This document shows positions 11,334 through 22,302 of a stretch of 64,000 nucleotides of DNA, piece by piece. The stretch comes from Psococerastis gibbosa. Lineage: Eukaryota; Arthropoda; Insecta; Psocodea; Psocidae. The stretch lies in contig OZ020485.1 in NCBI GenBank assembly GCA_963971405.1, forward strand, positions 33,809,921-33,873,920, given 5' to 3'. The notes under the pieces are model-generated. The model had not been told where the DNA came from. It saw nothing but the letters and a program-made list of their open reading frames with translations, and ran no database searches. How positions within the stretch are numbered: the first letter of the stretch is position 1; every line of letters starts with the position of its first letter. The position numbers and the translations under genes were made by a program.

Positions 11334-11870
11334 GGAATTTTTGGAATAAACACATTTTTTTTTCGTTCGCTTCAATTGCTAGGCAAACTGTGCTAATTAT
11401 ACTTTAATAATAATTGACAATGTTATGCGATTTGTTCAATTTAGTATTCTAAACGCTGTTGTTTTTCTTTATAAAATTGTCCTTCGTTACGCTCTTTTTT
11501 AAATAATATTTTTAAATTATATGCTGTAATTTGTCTGTGCTTTTCAAAGCTATATTTTGCTAATTTATAGGCTTTATCTACGGTTCTTCGGCCATATTAT
11601 AAAATCAAACTATCCGACTCCATTACTTTTAATATGGATCAGGTAGAATATTTTAACTCGATACAGTAGTTACCAAAAATAGAATAGAATTACGGCATTT
11701 TGTTCAAACGTTTTATTCCAATAGCAAATAAAAAAAATGTCTTTACCGTTCACAATGTTTATTTTAGCTCATTGTAGCAATGTGAATATTCGTATGTTAT
11801 TAAATATTGCACATAAAATTCTTTGTCTGCGAAAAGGTATGTTGTCTCGGTCAAAGATGGTTCCGGTAAC
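11334..11870. other. AT-rich spacer
   Basis: No gene or repeat recognised. Confidence 0.4.
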
Positions 11871-11888
11871 AGGGAGACTGATGAGGGT

Positions 11889-11972
11889 TGGCCGTCGGGA
11901 GGAGTGGCCCGCGCGGTAGCCATGCCGTGCGGCCATCATGCCCAGCCTCGCCGCCATATCTCCCGACGGCGG
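11889..11972. other. GC-rich double stem-loop in AT-rich DNA
   Basis: GCCGTCGGGAG (11891-11901) is exactly complementary to CTCCCGACGGC (11960-11970). Within the loop, TGGCCCGCGCGG (11905-11916) pairs with CCGTGCGGCCA (11925-11935), leaving one bulged base and one G-U pair. The island stands out sharply from its AT-rich surroundings. Several frames are open across it, so a coding exon is not excluded. It could be a structured RNA or a conserved regulatory element. Confidence 0.5.
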
Positions 11973-11989
11973 GCACCAATGCAAGAGCT

Positions 11990-12325
11990 TTTCTTAAGTT
12001 TCGTGGTTCATTGTTGCGATAGTTTCAAATGCAGTTCAGGTTCATTAATTATAAATATTTAAGAAGCTTTGCAACATTTTTGGAGCATAAGTTAATAATG
12101 TTAGCGGTAACGGATGAAAACAACTGCAACGCGGTAAAATAACCCACCATTCACTGCACTTCAGGGCAACCCTTCGAATAGAGAAACCCCCAATTTAGGA
12201 ACATTTTTTAATTCGCAGAAATTAAATAAAAGGTATAATATAAACGTTTTTAAGCCCTACTCAAATCGCGGAATAAATATTTACTAACTGAAATAGTGAA
12301 ATAGCTAGACACCTACTGCCTACGG
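11990..12325. other. AT-rich spacer
   Basis: No feature seen. Confidence 0.4.
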
Positions 12326-12465
12326 GCCTACTATGGCTATTATTTTTATCTTCACTTGGGTTTGAAAATGTAAACAAGATAATTTTAGAACGGAATGTTT
12401 TATTAAAAGTTGTTTTGTTTACATTTTTAACCCCAATAATAAGTTATAAAAATCGCTATAGTAGG
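12326..12465. mobile_element. Small foldback MITE
   Basis: The left arm GCCTACTATGGCTATTATTT and the inverted right arm (rightmost bases GCTATAGTAGGC) match imperfectly over about 55 bases. They include a shared AAATGTAAACAA block. No convincing duplication was found. The total length of about 140 bp and lack of coding frames fit a MITE or an old foldback. Confidence 0.5.
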
Positions 12466-12469
12466 CTGT

Positions 12470-13790
12470 TGTTAAACAGAAAAACCAACCACTGTTCCCT
12501 TAACTGCAAAATTTTGTTTTTATGTATTTTCCAATTGTGCCCACTGTGTCAAACATCCTGAATCACTGGATCCGCCACTATTTTATGTATTATTATAATT
12601 AATGCCATGCCTACTAATACAGACACAGTGCCATGCTGTGCAATATGGTGAGTAGGCTCATGTGGCAAAACTGTGCCCCTGGGAGATAGTTTTCTATGGT
12701 ATGTATTTTATAGTAGGTTATACATTATTTAGTTTCCTTCAAAACGGAAAACAAACACTTAAAGGCACACTTCTCAAAAAATGCAATAATATCATTTTAC
12801 TAACCACAGTCAGTTAATATTACTACACTGAATTTTTCCCCTAAGCAAAAGAGTGACAAAGTTCTGTCTTGAAATAAAAATACCCCCAAAAATTTCATAT
12901 TTTCACTTTGCAGGGTAATTTTGCATTAGAGATATAAGAGACTTGTTCGGAAAGGCGCGCCATTTGCATATTATTCCCTCTTACTGAAAAATCCACCGCA
13001 CTGCCCTGGCCACCTATAATTAAACCTTTCGGAAAGTAAAATGAGAGACTTTTAGCGTGAGTTTCACCGGACCATGTAGTGTTTCAATTTATAGCTACAA
13101 GGTTTGAAACGTATGGTCACGCTGGAATGTTTTTGATACAATGTGCGTCATCTCCATTTAAGGTATTTTACGGCCTTTCTTCGACGGTCGCCGCTTAGGC
13201 TACAGGTTTTTTAGATTTCTCAAGCACTAATAAATGGGATATTTTGACCAAAAAAGGCAATTACTCTCAGAGTCTTCGTTTATATGGGGAATGTTGAAAA
13301 CTTGCAACACCATCGGTTTTTTGTCCTGTTATACTACGAAGCTCTATATGCATGCCATCCATGCCTTAATTGTCGACCACACTAGTGATATATATCCACG
13401 TGCAAATATCAATTAATATCTTCAACATGGAAAATTCACATACGTTATGTCAGTATCGAGTTTAGCTTATATGCATTGTGTATCAAATTTTATTGTATAT
13501 TTGGTACATTATTACAATAATGTATACTCGCAGGTACGGTACTATATTATTATATGAAAGCTGAATCATCTTAAAAGGAGACCTGCAGGAGATTAATATA
13601 CAGTAGTTGTTCACACTAAAAAAATTATAACAAGGGCAGCTACTCAAGTGCACTGACCTGCAAGAGGCCCCTTCAAAATTGCTGGACCCGCTCCTGTACG
13701 CATAGCTCCCTAACCACAGGAGTTGTAAAATAAACTACTGAACCTGCTTTACAGGCGCGAGCCATGAGAAGTGAGGGGGGATCACGCAAT
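12470..13790. other. Stretch without a recognised gene
   Basis: A sequence complementary to GTGGCGGATCCAGTG ends near 12587. It resembles one end of a hAT element but has no visible partner. Otherwise AT-rich and anonymous. Confidence 0.4.
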
Positions 13791-13900
13791 AGGCATCAAG
13801 GCTCCAATTCTTGAGTTGGGAAGCTGCCCAGTAAAGTATTCCAGATGGGAGACCTGCGGGAGGCCGTATTTCCAGGCACTCACGCGAGCATGCCAAAGTC
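13791..13900 (+). other. Possible 5S-rRNA-like segment
   Basis: The block AGTATTCCAGATGGGAGACC followed by TGCGGGAGGCC resembles the 3' half of 5S rRNA (AGTACTTGGATGGGTGACC and CTGGGAA). The 5' half of 5S is not recognisable. It may be a 5S-derived SINE fragment or a chance match. Ends are arbitrary. Confidence 0.2.
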
Positions 13901-13977
13901 ACAACTCCTCCGTTCCCTTGGGCATCAGATCTAGCACGTAATTCAACCTGTCCAGTATAAATCCTGAAAGAAAAAAT

Positions 13978-14175
13978 GTGATAGGATCCAAAATGAATAT
14001 AACGCTACACCAAAGAGAGATAGTGAGAATGGCTCATCGAGCAGGATACTATATATTACTTGGTGGGTTACTATCATGTTGCCGTGCTGCCCCTGCACAA
14101 TATGTTGAATTTACACTGCAGAATCCTCTGGACTCTGGTGCAATTTTTTTCGTGGTAATAACTAAATTGGACTAA
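13978..14175 (+). CDS. Weak candidate small ORF with a signal-peptide-like start
   Basis: This 65-codon frame is not recognised as any known family. Its N-terminal half contains basic residues (HQREIVRMAHRAG), then a hydrophobic stretch YYILLGGLLSCC, then RAAPA followed by Q. That is the shape of a secretory signal and a cleavage site after about residue 35. A start at Met13 (14014) would give a more usual signal length. A GTAATA sequence just before the stop could be a splice donor, which would make this a first exon. There is no supporting neighbour and no codon-bias evidence, and chance is a reasonable explanation. Confidence 0.2.
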   Translation: MIGSKMNITLHQREIVRMAHRAGYYILLGGLLSCCRAAPAQYVEFTLQNPLDSGAIFFVVITKLD

Positions 14176-14179
14176 AGAA

Positions 14180-15095
14180 AATTGAGCAAGAATGAATTGC
14201 CATGCAATAAACCATAAAATTCCGAAAATGGTATGGCAGTATGGGGCATAGTTTGGGCCTACGATTATATAATTTATTTGCAGTTTCATCATTACATTGT
14301 TGCATTTGGGGGAGGAATATTGGTTTTTGCATTATATCAAACAGAATACACATTATCAGTTGTATCAACGAGGACTCAAAAGACAACAGAGAATAATATT
14401 CGCATGATGTGTATTGCTTTTATGCAAAGTGAATATATCAAACGAGATAAAGCCTAGCTGAATTCTAGCAAAAAATATAAAATTGTTATAAATAAGCTCC
14501 ATCATAGCATCCAGCATGATGTGGAAAAATTGCATACTAATTAAAATACTAAATTGATTCTTTCCAATCCATAATAATAATAATTCAAACAAGAAAAAAA
14601 TAACTTGTTTCAACCTCAAATAAAACGAGTCAATAAGAAAAGTGTTCAAGTTTATTTTTTATTGTATCTAATTTATTTGAGGGCGCAAGTCATATGCGTA
14701 ATTGCACCATAATAATAATTTTATTGTTCAATTACATTATCTTTTAACAATATACTGTATTATTTTGTATAATAGAATTATATTATTATTAATTGATACA
14801 CAATAATGACTTTGGCGTACTGGCATACCGTCCATTGGTAGTGATAATTTATATTAATTTATAACAATAATATAAATTTATATAAATTACTGATATTGTT
14901 ACAGCAATGCTCAAAGAGGTACTAGTCCCCCAACTTCCACCTCCCAATTTTGATCAAGAAAAAGCTCGGTTATCAGGGATAGGTTATACAATCATGCTAA
15001 TCCAGTTTCAATCAAATAGAGAAACTAATTCAACATAGCCATTTTTCGGGAAGTTATAGGAATCTTACAAGCTCTCGTGAACTTTCGAACTTTGA
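14180..15095. other. AT-rich stretch with no feature seen
   Basis: Overlapping short frames on both strands suggest low stop density by chance. AT-rich self-complementary sequence lies near 14840-14900. Confidence 0.4.
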
Positions 15096-15098
15096 TAA

Positions 15099-15413
15099 GG
15101 CGGGGTTTCCACCGACCTCTCATTGCAGAATGCAAATGACATCGACGGAAATTTGAATTTTTCTTTTTATAGAAATATATTAAAATGTTTGTGCTTAACA
15201 TATCCCACGACGCCATTTTTTAATTTTTGTTTGTTTGTTTGTGACTACTCTATGATCATTGATCAATTTTAACTACGGCATAGAGTAAAACAAACATTTC
15301 CGTCAATGTCATTTGCATTCTGCAATGACTGGAAACCCCGCCTTTATTAATGATATCTGCTACCAAGTCAACGTATGTGCATTCTGCAATGAGAGGTCAG
15401 TGGAAACCCCACC
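15099..15413. mobile_element. Composite MITE of the GGCGGGGTTTCC type
   Basis: Segment 15099-15342 is a complete foldback whose ends are GGCGGGGTTTCCACCGACCT and its complement (GGAAACCCCGCC). It is followed directly by 15343-15413, which matches only one arm of the 9012-9151 element and ends GTGGAAACCCCACC. TAA flanks the whole composite (15096-15098 and 15414-15416). No separate duplication is evident around the internal junction. It may be one element inserted in another followed by loss of an arm, or the composite may have moved as a unit. Confidence 0.75.
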
Positions 15414-15416
15414 TAA

Positions 15417-16270
15417 TGAGTTTCAGCGAACAAACAGCAAAGTTTTTCATTATTAATTCTGCAATGAAATGAAAGGGCGACGCCTGGGAGAGAAATGATG
15501 TCTATTATACTATCTGTGTTTATACATGGAACCGCAAGGGCGTACTACCAGCATGAACATTGAACATCTCGGTGGCACACCTTGTCGTGGGAGCATTGCA
15601 GCAGGCAACATGACGGTGCTGACGGGAGATCCTTTCCGATTTACGACGTCTGGTTTGGTTGGTAACCCTGACATACGCGACTGCTTTACCCATAATTCTC
15701 TTGTCACTGAGATCCGCCATGTGCCTTGTCTCAAAGACTGGGGTAGATAGTACAATATATTCCCGTATAGCGAGACATTAGAGTTATTTTTAGGTGCCTA
15801 TGGTAAAATAATGGGGTGGTTTGAGATTGGAAAACAACTGGTTTGAGGATTTAAATTTTCCATTGATTTATATGGTTACAAGTTTCAACTTTTATTTCTT
15901 GCACGCAGTCTCATAATCTGCATGAAATCAAGTGATAGACTGATAGATATGAATGCAGGGGGGGGGGCTACTGGCCAGGGAACTGCTCGGATGCAGTAAT
16001 CCGTATTAATTAGAAAAACTCACTGTTTAAAATTCATTCGAGGTACCGGTATTGTTTACATTGTACTACAGGCGCACCATCCAGAGCAATATTTAGATTT
16101 ATCTCTGTTCTCTTACTGACAGCCTTCACTTGGGTGCACGTTAATGAAGATACCCGATTTTCTGCATTAATTATTTAATGATGGTTTATAATAGTATTCT
16201 TCATACTACGGTGCATAATACTCTTGCAGCACTGTAATACACATGCTATAAAATCGGAGACAAGAAACAA
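15417..16270. other. Stretch without a recognised gene
   Basis: Open frames on both strands at 15510-15755 lack domain signatures. A G tract lies at about 15958-15967. Confidence 0.35.
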
Positions 16271-16445
16271 ATCGACTTCGATGGCCAGGTGGTAACGTGC
16301 TTGCACTTGTGCGAGTCTTTACACGCCATGCGATCGGAGACGTGTCGTAACTCAACACGGGTACTAACCTACAGGGGCGACTGAAGAGGTCAATCGGATA
16401 CATTCATTTAATTGTTTGTATTAACCTGATTGATTAACTTTTTTT
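16271..16445 (+). mobile_element. SINE-like repeat, family B, copy 2
   Basis: It is close to the 5107 copy throughout, including GATGGCCAGGTGGTAACGTG, CGATCGGAGACGTGTCGTAA and GCGACTGAAGAGGTCAATCG. It ends in A/T-rich low-complexity sequence. Confidence 0.7.
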
Positions 16446-16449
16446 AAAA

Positions 16450-17528
16450 AAAATAAAAAAAATTACCAGAAATGTTTAAGTTAACTAAGATATATCTTCT
16501 AGGGCGATGCCAATGACTCATAGCCTACCTTAACTTGTCTATGACTCCCAAGACGACTTCCACTCTTCTACTATAATGCTGTAATCATCAAGTTGAAGCA
16601 GTATGTATTATCATTCTCCAGAAGAACTATATCAACTTGTACTACATTGTGGATATCACTTTAACTGCAGAGCTATATCAAGCGGACTAAAAATTAAAAC
16701 AACATTTCCGGAATCGCCTAATTCACGAACTGAAAGAAATCGGTCATGTGGGAACAGAAAATATTTTGACAGGTTTCGAAAACAATTTTTTGTTTCGATG
16801 CTAGTTTTCTCATAAGAAGCCTTCACTACCCTTCAACGAAATAGGCACCCCGCGAGCATCTTATCATAAAAATTTAAAACCATAAATGCGGTGTGCCTGC
16901 ATTTTACAACGGTTCGATACAATCTTAGGTTTAAAATTTTTTGTTACACTGACCAGACACAAAAGCCCCGTATACCGAAGGGGGTCTGAAAGATTACTAA
17001 AGGGTGTAATTTTGGATCATATTAAGAATGAAAGATAGAGGGCAAGAACGAGTACCCTTTGATTTCATTGGAATCTCTACAACTTGCGCAAGAACATGTT
17101 TTGTTTACTTCCGGCTCTTTTGTTGAATTGCCATTGAACCTGAACCTGGGTCAAAAAGATCTATAGGTACCTGGTTTGATGTTTGGGCTTAAAACCAATA
17201 TTCACACAATAGTATCGGTTTACAATAGATTCATCTGTAAAATGACTTGTCTGTAATGGCAATAAATTTATCTTATAGTCCGGTGCAAATGCGCAATATT
17301 AAACAAGTATTGACTAATGGTTAAAGTTTTTTCAGTTCCACATTCATGTACCGGTACCCTTTCGACATGATATGAACTCACAAGGTATGAATAAATACAA
17401 TTGCGATTGATAAAATTAGAAAGATTACACCTCCTAGTTTATAAAGAATTGAGCGTATACTTGCGCCTATTTGTTTTACCCAAAAGTGACGTAAGAAAAT
17501 ATAAAAATGTAAATTGGGTGTTAGTTTT
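16450..17528. other. Stretch without a recognised gene
   Basis: AT-rich. The frame at 16603-16815 has no recognisable motif. Confidence 0.4.
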
Positions 17529-17529
17529 A

Positions 17530-17626
17530 AGTTGGGTGTAAGAAAGGGCTTTATAGCCCTAACTCCGCTAGGTTGGCTTAGTAATAGAACAACAAAAAGT
17601 CAAGATTTATTTATTATTTATTATTT
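17530..17626 (+). mobile_element. 5'-truncated tRNA-derived SINE, subfamily B tail
   Basis: It matches the tail of the SINEs at 34.7 kb and 47.8 kb (GTGTAAGAAAGGGCTTTATA, CTAGGTTGGCTTAGTAATAG) and ends in TTTAT-type units. The tRNA-like head is missing, which is typical of incomplete reverse transcription. Confidence 0.75.
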
Positions 17627-17792
17627 AACTATTTGTATGTACTACTATAGTCTACGTTCAATTTTCAATATTTAATTTTAGTAATTCGAAGTATCTCAAA
17701 CGAAGCATTTTCATCATTTACATAATTTTTATAATCTTAAAAACTAAAATTCGAGCAGTTACGATGGAGCCTATTGTCAGGGGAAGGGGGCA

Positions 17793-17826
17793 ACGTTTCG
17801 GGAGTGGTTCCTACTCCCATCATCAG
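17793..17826 (-). other. Hammerhead-like motif, CTGATGA type
   Basis: On the minus strand it reads CTGATGA, T, GGGAGT, a short loop, ACTCCC, GAAACG. The six-base stem is perfect. This is the order of a hammerhead core (CUGANGA, stem II, GAAA), but one extra T sits between the first core strand and the stem. Similar strings occur near Penelope-like retroelements. I do not see stems I and III with the required UH, so activity is not supported. Confidence 0.35.
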
Positions 17827-18144
17827 GCTAAGTGCTAAGAAAGACTGATGATTTCGTTCTGATAAGAACTGATGGTTTCTATACGATTTACTCATTGCTA
17901 TTATATTCTTTTCTGAATTATAATGAATTATAATAAATTCTCTGAATTCCAATGAAGAGTCTTACGTTTCCTTAAAATTTGTTTGAAATTAATAAATCAG
18001 GTGTAATATTATCATTTACATTTGGGTTTAAAAAACAGAAGAAGCACATTTATTAAAAATATAGAAAAAAAGTGTGAGTACACCCTGTGTGAGCCGTTAA
18101 AGAGTAACGTAGCCTTAAAAAGAATACGTCTGGTCACCCTATAC

Positions 18145-18294
18145 CAGTGGTCGGCAAACCTTTCAGCTAAAGAGCCAAATATGAACATTTCAACAGTTGA
18201 AAAAAAATTGGGGCCAAATCTGCTTGTTAGTAAACTTTTATTACACCAAAGCCAAAGAGCCTGGAGGCGCTCTTTGCCGACCACTGCGACACTG
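18145..18294. mobile_element. hAT-type MITE, CAGTGGTCGGCAAA ends
   Basis: The left end is CAGTGGTCGGCAAACC. The right end contains the complement (TTTGCCGACCACTG) followed by CGACACTG. The 8-bp flanks are CCCTATAC (18137-18144) and CCCTACAC (18295-18302), seven of eight matching. An 8-bp duplication and CAG...CTG termini are diagnostic of hAT transposons. At 150 bp it has no coding capacity. Confidence 0.75.
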
Positions 18295-18302
18295 CCCTAC
18301 AC

Positions 18303-19032
18303 AAAACAATGAGTCTTGCCAAATGAGGCCGAAGAGTTATATTAAAGTGGTTCACCACTTGAACCCAACATGGAGCATCTAAATGGTGCAGTGTTATGGC
18401 GGCTGGATATGAACAGAGATTACGCTGCTGTGCCCATAACCTGGCTTTATATCCTCATAACAGACTGACAATATGTACGTATCAAACACGTCGTAACATC
18501 CTTCCCATTGTTTATTTATTTATTGTCTTACTCTTGACCATTTTGCACGTCAACTTGCCACACTTGGCTGCTACTTGTCCCTGTCCGAGGTACCAAGCAT
18601 CTTAATCTGTCTATATTGGAATACAATACAGGCTGGGATTCATCCAATAAGGCATACGATTGTTCCTGTTATTGCTCTATGGCACCCACTGACCACTGTG
18701 CATAACTTTTTCGTAACCGAGTGACAGAAGATAAAATGGGCGTTGATTGTGTGAATTTTTGATAGGTATAGTATATTGTAGTGCATTACTTCGACTTCAA
18801 ACACCTGGCACAAAAGTCTGATTTTATTTCAATTTGTACAGAACCAACTGCTTACAAGAACTTGGTCTCAACAGAATGCTAACCATGTGTAAGATTCTTA
18901 ACCAGAAGTGTAAGATAGATATATTCCATGAATTAGTAAATACTATAAGTTAGTAGAATTAGGTGGAAAGCCTTACAACATGCGTTATAATACCATTTGT
19001 ACCGTTATTATATAACTTGTAGTAACTTTGTA
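18303..19032. other. Stretch without a recognised gene
   Basis: No credible coding frame or shared repeat was seen. Confidence 0.4.
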
Positions 19033-19112
19033 CAATAGTTAGAAAATTGGCACCCCAAAATTAGATACTTTTTATTTTTTATTTCATTAACTCAGCATGT
19101 TATTAAAAATTC
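19033..19112. mobile_element. Fragment of the TTAA-associated foldback family
   Basis: GAAAATTGGCACCCCAAAAT followed by TACTTTTTATTTTTTATTTC and AGCATGTTATT matches the terminal arm of the elements at 44961-45277, 46556-46887 and 47748-48333. Only one arm is present. Confidence 0.6.
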
Positions 19113-20390
19113 GCCTCATTTAAAATGTAAGAAACTACTGGGTGCATCATATACAATGCTTGGATACCCAGCAGGTAGACGCACTTAATATTAAACAACT
19201 ACTCGTATTGTAACAACTGCTTATCGAAAAATCAGCAGGTGAGTGAGATTGAGTGTTCATTCTGGTCAAGCACTAATGGCCACCTCAGACACATTACTCA
19301 TCCCATTAGACAAATATATTGATGTTGATTATTTTGTTAAGTACCTACCTTAGAAATTCTAACTGAAGTCGACCTGAAGTTTTATAATGCTAATGGGCTC
19401 TATTAAACGTAGAAACGGCAGAAAAAAGTTTTCTCATCACATAGTAGGTACTCTTTTTGAAAAGTTGTTTAAGAGTGTATCTAATGAAAATCCATTCAGG
19501 AAACAAAATTATATGAGAAACGTCTAAAAAACATACCCAATGCATCTATTTTAATCTTAACTACTGTCATTTCTCTGTATATTAAAAGACAATCGGAGCG
19601 TTATAAGTGTAAAAATCAATTAAGTTGGAATAATGAGTCAGAATTATCACTGCTTACTTGCTGTAATACGATATGATATGTAATTTTTGTTATCCAAAAA
19701 TACAAATAACAATTGTATATTGCAAAACAATACAAAAATATTACATAGTAACTATTGATACTAGAGGTATAAGCTTGTCCGCCTTTTTTGTAAAAATCAT
19801 CAAATGCTATATATAATAATTCTGGCCAATTTGTGCAAGTGGTGCCCAGGCGCGGATTTAGAATAATTTTTTGCATGGGTATTTTAGGTACACTCAAAAT
19901 TAAACGTTTTTGCTTTTGTAAGACATTCTAACTTTACCGTCTTTTACCTCTAAAAATCTAATAAGAAGACCAATTGAGGAAAATAATTAAAACTGCGAGT
20001 TAACAAAAATTACATTATTGCAACACTGATATTTGGCACAAAACCTCCATTTTCAAAATATTTTCCAGGATTTTGAAGAAAGGGGGTTGAAACCTCCTAT
20101 CCCCCCTCCCCTATTCTTGAAACCACGCTAATGGACACATAATTATATAGGAACATTTCATCAATTTATTAAGTCATCAATGGTAGCTCTAAGATCGATA
20201 TTTCTTATTAATTTGATATTTTCCACGTACAAGGTCTCTCCTTTGGACTCAGATTCTCTCTTGAAGGTACCTAATGTTAAATTTACTATATAAATGTAGA
20301 TACAGTACCTCCAAGCTTAATTCAAGGTAAAAATGAATTTGCATACCGTACATTGTACAATTTATACAACAGTAGAGTATAATATGGTGA
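19113..20390. other. Stretch with only a hAT-like end
   Basis: CAGGCGCGGATTTAGAATA at about 19849 looks like the left end of a hAT element related to 51458. A sequence complementary to GCGTGGTTTCAAGAATAGG near 20115-20133 may be the right end. The 8-bp flanks do not match, so the element is not called separately. Confidence 0.35.
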
Positions 20391-20512
20391 ATCCAGTGGA
20401 AAATATATGGGGGAGGGGTCACAAGTTGTATGTGTAGGTGTCCTTACTATCTCCTGAATTTACTCATTTAGGGAGGGGGGGGGGGTCATGGCCCCCGTGG
20501 ATCTGCCATAGA
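20391..20512. mobile_element. Possible small hAT-like element with G tracts
   Basis: The left side TATGGTGAATCCAGTGG resembles the inverted right side (complement TATGGCAGATCCACGGG). G-rich runs lie between them. No matching flanks were found. Confidence 0.3.
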
Positions 20513-22271
20513 TGTAGACATGTATGTTAGTCTCCCAATCTCCTCCTTTAATAGCATGTCTGTAAACAATCAACGTCATTATTCCGCAAAGAAGCTGTTC
20601 TTTAGCAATTTATAGACGTGCCTTTACTTTAAAGTAATAATTAAATGATTCTTTTCGATATCGGTTGATGCAGTTTGCAATTCGATATTGGCATAAGAAA
20701 TTATAAAGTAATCTTCCATCGCATTTTTACTATTCCCTACCACGCGATAGATCTTCAGAAGGAGAACTTGGCCGTACCAGGGAGTGGTACACCAGGTTCT
20801 GAACCAGGTTTGCAATACCTCCCGGCTGGCTGGCTGGCCCCTTTGTCTGCGAATGGCGGCGACACTACACAATCCTGGAGCCCGCAGCTATGTAAGCATC
20901 CACCTTTCTCATGCTTAGCTTTTGATGCTTAGGAAAACTTGATCTTGGCGCAAGTTTGCAAACCCTATATTCCAGACAAGCAGCCAACCACTCTTTTTTG
21001 TTTTATTGCGGGGCATTTCATACTTGCGGGATTATCTATGAGGATTATGATTTGCTACGAATGGGTTGACTATATTTTATTCTTCCAGTGCAATGTGTAT
21101 CTGAGCTTCTGCCTTTTGCCATATAAGTATGTCCGTTCTTAATCACAAATACTCGTATATTAGTATAACTAACTTTGGCTAATACAATACAAACGTAGGC
21201 CTAGTTAGGCACTAATTAGAAAAGGAACCGAAAGAAAAAATTATTGTTGAATATAAGTTGGATGAGGTGACATTAATTCGAAGAGGAAGGAAACACGGAT
21301 CACCTATTCAGCTGCAATGCTATAGAGGAAGAAAGAAGAAGTTACATTTTTTGTGTCTCATTTGACCAACACAGCTTTTATTATTTCTTTATTTCTTAGT
21401 GACGGTTTCACAATGCCTGGACCAGGCAGTCAGGTATCATAATACCTTAATCCATTGGTATAGTTCAATTGATTGGCAGGTACCTAGTTTTAGAACCATT
21501 TACAATATGAGAATGGCGTTTATCTGGACTGACGGGCGTTAAAATTCAGTTATATTGGAGCTCAAATCCCCTTTAACCCTGCCCATAAACCTGCCTCAAG
21601 GCTCAAAATTCTAACTGTGAAAGCCTTTTTATGTTTAAACCTATAATTGGTTAAGAAAAAAAAAATCAACCCGTTAATCGTAAGATTAATTTTAATTTGA
21701 AGAGCTTGAATACGCGCGTGACAACTGAGGACTATAATTTTATTCTCGAGCTTAATCGCATCTCGTTTCCCTAAAATTATTAACATTTATATAATTGGCT
21801 TGGCTCTATGTAGTTTTACTATCTTGTTATTATTTCCTGGATTGCTACCTTGGTATACCTACAGCATGTTGTTGGGTTGCCTACTTAATTATCGTTTTTA
21901 ACTTAGGTGATATTTGAAGTTATTCCGATCGAATTTCTTTCTATTGTATTTATATCATTGAGCTTGCTTCACTGAATTATTTACTACATGATTTCCAACG
22001 GATTTACACTTTTTCAAGGTCTTGGTAGTTTGATTATAATACATTGTATTTTATTTTAAATAAAAGCGCTCAATTTACGTGAAATATTGCTAAAAAAAAT
22101 TCCATAGAACCATTCCGTCAATGTTTTATAACTTCAGCTATGTTCTTGGTGCTAAAAGAGTAACAAACCCGAATAGGGTGCTATCCAAAGCATAGTTTTG
22201 GTATTGTAGAAATATATATATATTTTTTTTAAAGATATTATTAGTATTATAGTTATTATTATAATTATTAA

Positions 22272-22302
<31 letters not shown>

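Noticed and set aside
19849-20133. hAT element with CAGGCGCGGATTTAG end
   Set aside because: The proposed right end is only loosely similar, and the 8-bp flanks do not match.
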